A DNA stretch of 7,797 nt. Origin: an uncultured Collinsella sp. Lineage in GTDB: Bacteria; Actinomycetota; Coriobacteriia; Coriobacteriales; Coriobacteriaceae. Made by a program: the position numbers and the translations under genes. The notes beneath the pieces were generated by a model. The model did no database searches. It was given only the letters and a program-made list of their open reading frames with translations, and was not told the DNA's origin. The stretch spans positions 1 to 7,797 of the forward strand of contig CAUDCB010000085.1 of NCBI GenBank assembly GCA_958447915.1. The letters run 5' to 3'. Position 1 is the stretch's first letter. Each line of letters opens with the position of its first letter. Shown piece by piece: positions 6,292-7,797 of the stretch.

Positions 6292-6326
6292 TCCCTTTCC
6301 GATCGATCCAACCTATGGAGTAACCC

Positions 6327-7797
6327 ATGTCCGAGACCATTCAGGACCTCTATACCAGCTTCTCCGAGCAGATGGAGCCCATCCAGGAGGACAGCCGCTA
6401 CTTTCGCTATCTGTTTGAGATGGCGCAGGCCTCGGGCACCACGATCGAGCAGCAGCGCGAGGAGCTCGTCAAGGTGGTGGACGAGGAATGGATCAGCATG
6501 ATCGAGGACTCGCTCGACGCCATCAATACCATTATCGAAAAGCCGCGCCGCTTTATCACCACCGAGGAAGAGGTGGTGCCGGTCTCGCTCGCCAAAAAGA
6601 TCAGCGCCGACAGCGTCCGTCACCTGAGCCAGAACACGCAGTTCCTGGCGCCGAGCGACGATGGCGGCGTCCATCCCACGCGCATCCTCAACGTCAATAC
6701 CGTCGAGACCTACGACCTGTACGAGAACCGCTTTATCTACCACCTGATTCAGCGCCTGCTGACGTTTGTGGACAAGCGCACCGACGTGATCTTTTGGTCT
6801 ACGGGCAACGAGATCCGCAACCGCTTTAAGATGCACAGCAAGATCGACGATGCGTACGAAGAGATCGAGTACAACGTCGAGATGACGGTCAAAAACCGCC
6901 AGAGCTTTGCCGAGAACGACGCCGACAACATGGACGTCTTTATGCGCATCGACCGCGTGCGCCGTCTGGTCATGGCGCTGCGTGGCGCGTCGTTCTGCCA
7001 GATTATGAACGGTTGCAGTGCGGTCCGCAGCCCCATCCAGCGCACCAACCTCATCATGAAGGACCCCAACTACCGCAAGTGCTACCAGCTGTGGCAGTTT
7101 ATGGAGCGCTACGACAAGGTGGGCTACAACATCGACGTGCAGCAGCAGTCACTGGCGTTCGATGACGAGTACATGGTGCAGATGTACACCAACCTCATTA
7201 ACAACTACACCGTCTTTAAGAGCCTGACCGATGACGAGCGCAACCTGCAGGAGCTCGAGAGCGTGCAACACGCGCCGGTGGCGCCCAAGTTTATTAAGGA
7301 GATTAAGGAGGAGCAGGTCGATAGCCCCGACCTGCCCGACGTCGAGGTCCGGCGCGTGTTTGTGGAGGAGGTCACGCAGGCCCAGCTCGATGCCGAGCAG
7401 GCGCTGGCCGAGGCACGCGAGCAGATCGAGGAGCTGCAGGGGCAGGTCAAGTCTTGGAAGGTGCAGGCGCACGCGTTGACCGACGAGCGCGATGATTTGG
7501 CCGACGAGCTGGACGAGGCCAAGACGCGCGAGCTGGCGCTGACGCAACGCGCGCAGATGGCCGAGGCTGATGTTGAGGAGCTGCAAGGTTCGCTGGAGGA
7601 TGTCGAGGCGGGCAAGAAGGCTGCCGAGGCCGACGCTGTCGAGGCGCGTGAGACCGCGGCGGCGCAGCTTGAGCAGATGCGCGCCGAGGCCGATGCCGAG
7701 GTGGCTGCCGCCCGGGCAGACGCGGACGCCAAGGTTGCTGCCGCCGAGCAGGCGGCTTCCGAGCAGGTCGCGCAGGTTAAGAGCGATGCTACTGCGG
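6327..7797 (+). CDS. COG1700/DUF2357-like protein with long coiled coil (3' truncated by window)
   Basis: The frame is open from ATG 6327 through the window end (490 residues visible, last codon incomplete). GGAG at 6317-6320 lies 6 nt before the ATG. The N-terminal 300 or so residues match the DUF2357/COG1700 pattern: a helical start (about 1-75), then L-N-V-N-T-V-E-T-Y (121-129), Y-E-N-R-F-I (132-137), and a later DPNYRKCYQLW (246-256). This family normally partners McrB-like motors and often ends in a PD-(D/E)xK nuclease; it is described as a predicted virus-defence component. No nuclease motif is visible in residues 1-490. From about 350 on the chain is almost continuous Ala/Glu/Asp/Gln coiled coil, still running at the window edge. 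No signal peptide or membrane segment is seen, so it is cytosolic and probably binds the AAA+ protein. Family call is moderate; function is unproven. Confidence 0.7.
   Translation, partial: MSETIQDLYTSFSEQMEPIQEDSRYFRYLFEMAQASGTTIEQQREELVKVVDEEWISMIEDSLDAINTIIEKPRRFITTEEEVVPVSLAKKISADSVRHLSQNTQFLAPSDDGGVHPTRILNVNTVETYDLYENRFIYHLIQRLLTFVDKRTDVIFWSTGNEIRNRFKMHSKIDDAYEEIEYNVEMTVKNRQSFAENDADNMDVFMRIDRVRRLVMALRGASFCQIMNGCSAVRSPIQRTNLIMKDPNYRKCYQLWQFMERYDKVGYNIDVQQQSLAFDDEYMVQMYTNLINNYTVFKSLTDDERNLQELESVQHAPVAPKFIKEIKEEQVDSPDLPDVEVRRVFVEEVTQAQLDAEQALAEAREQIEELQGQVKSWKVQAHALTDERDDLADELDEAKTRELALTQRAQMAEADVEELQGSLEDVEAGKKAAEADAVEARETAAAQLEQMRAEADAEVAAARADADAKVAAAEQAASEQVAQVKSDATA

Noticed and set aside
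4431..6836. 801-residue open frame on the - strand opposite the AAA+ gene
   Set aside because: It is rich in His, Leu, Val, Gly and Asp repeats typical of the reverse frame of a GC-rich gene. It crosses three genes, shows no known domain, and the + strand frame carries clear Walker motifs.
1..7797. CRISPR array, insertion sequence, tRNA or rRNA
   Set aside because: No regularly spaced direct repeats, transposase frame, terminal inverted repeats or RNA-gene landmarks were seen on either strand.

Overview
The window is a GC-rich stretch, roughly 60% or more by eye. It carries seven consecutive genes on the + strand and no convincing gene on the - strand. Codon choice (C/G-ended codons, but TTT preferred for Phe) and gene content suggest a gut Coriobacteriia such as Collinsella or a relative. 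This is an inference from style, with no marker gene to confirm it.

Layout: positions 1-205 are a leader containing a -10-like hexamer and a perfect 15-bp inverted repeat. Then come four tandem, divergent paralogues (206-1090, 1102-1938, 1953-2939, 2942-3748). Each starts with a basic n-region and a hydrophobic helix ending in a T-[YF]-A-W-[FY] motif, which is the SipW-cognate class of signal peptide used by TasA/camelysin-type secreted fibre proteins. All four share a P-[VI]-[ST]-T motif, a strand pair in the middle, and an E-G-x-D motif close to the C-terminus. After a 60-nt gap with a small GC hairpin comes a SipW-type (Ser/His, ER/archaeal-like) signal peptidase (3809-4558) with an extra Ala/Glu-rich cytosolic tail. 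It overlaps by 8 nt a GTG-started, membrane-anchored McrB-like AAA+ protein (4551-6257). After 69 nt containing a strong hairpin comes a COG1700/DUF2357-like protein (6327 to beyond the window end), whose visible C-terminal part is a long coiled coil.

Interpretation: the first five genes make sense as a self-contained secretion cassette, with four exported fibre-like substrates and their dedicated peptidase. The last two resemble an McrBC/COG1700-type pair, a family normally discussed as virus defence. Here the AAA+ motor carries two predicted membrane segments and is translationally coupled to the peptidase. Three consecutive proteins (peptidase tail, AAA+ N-terminal region, DUF2357 C-terminal region) each carry predicted cytosolic coiled-coil segments. 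The compact same-strand layout suggests one operon linking surface-protein export with an AAA+/DUF2357 machine. Whether this is envelope-associated defence, regulated fibre assembly, or two co-transcribed neighbours cannot be decided from this window. The window ends inside the DUF2357 gene, so any nuclease domain or further genes lie outside.
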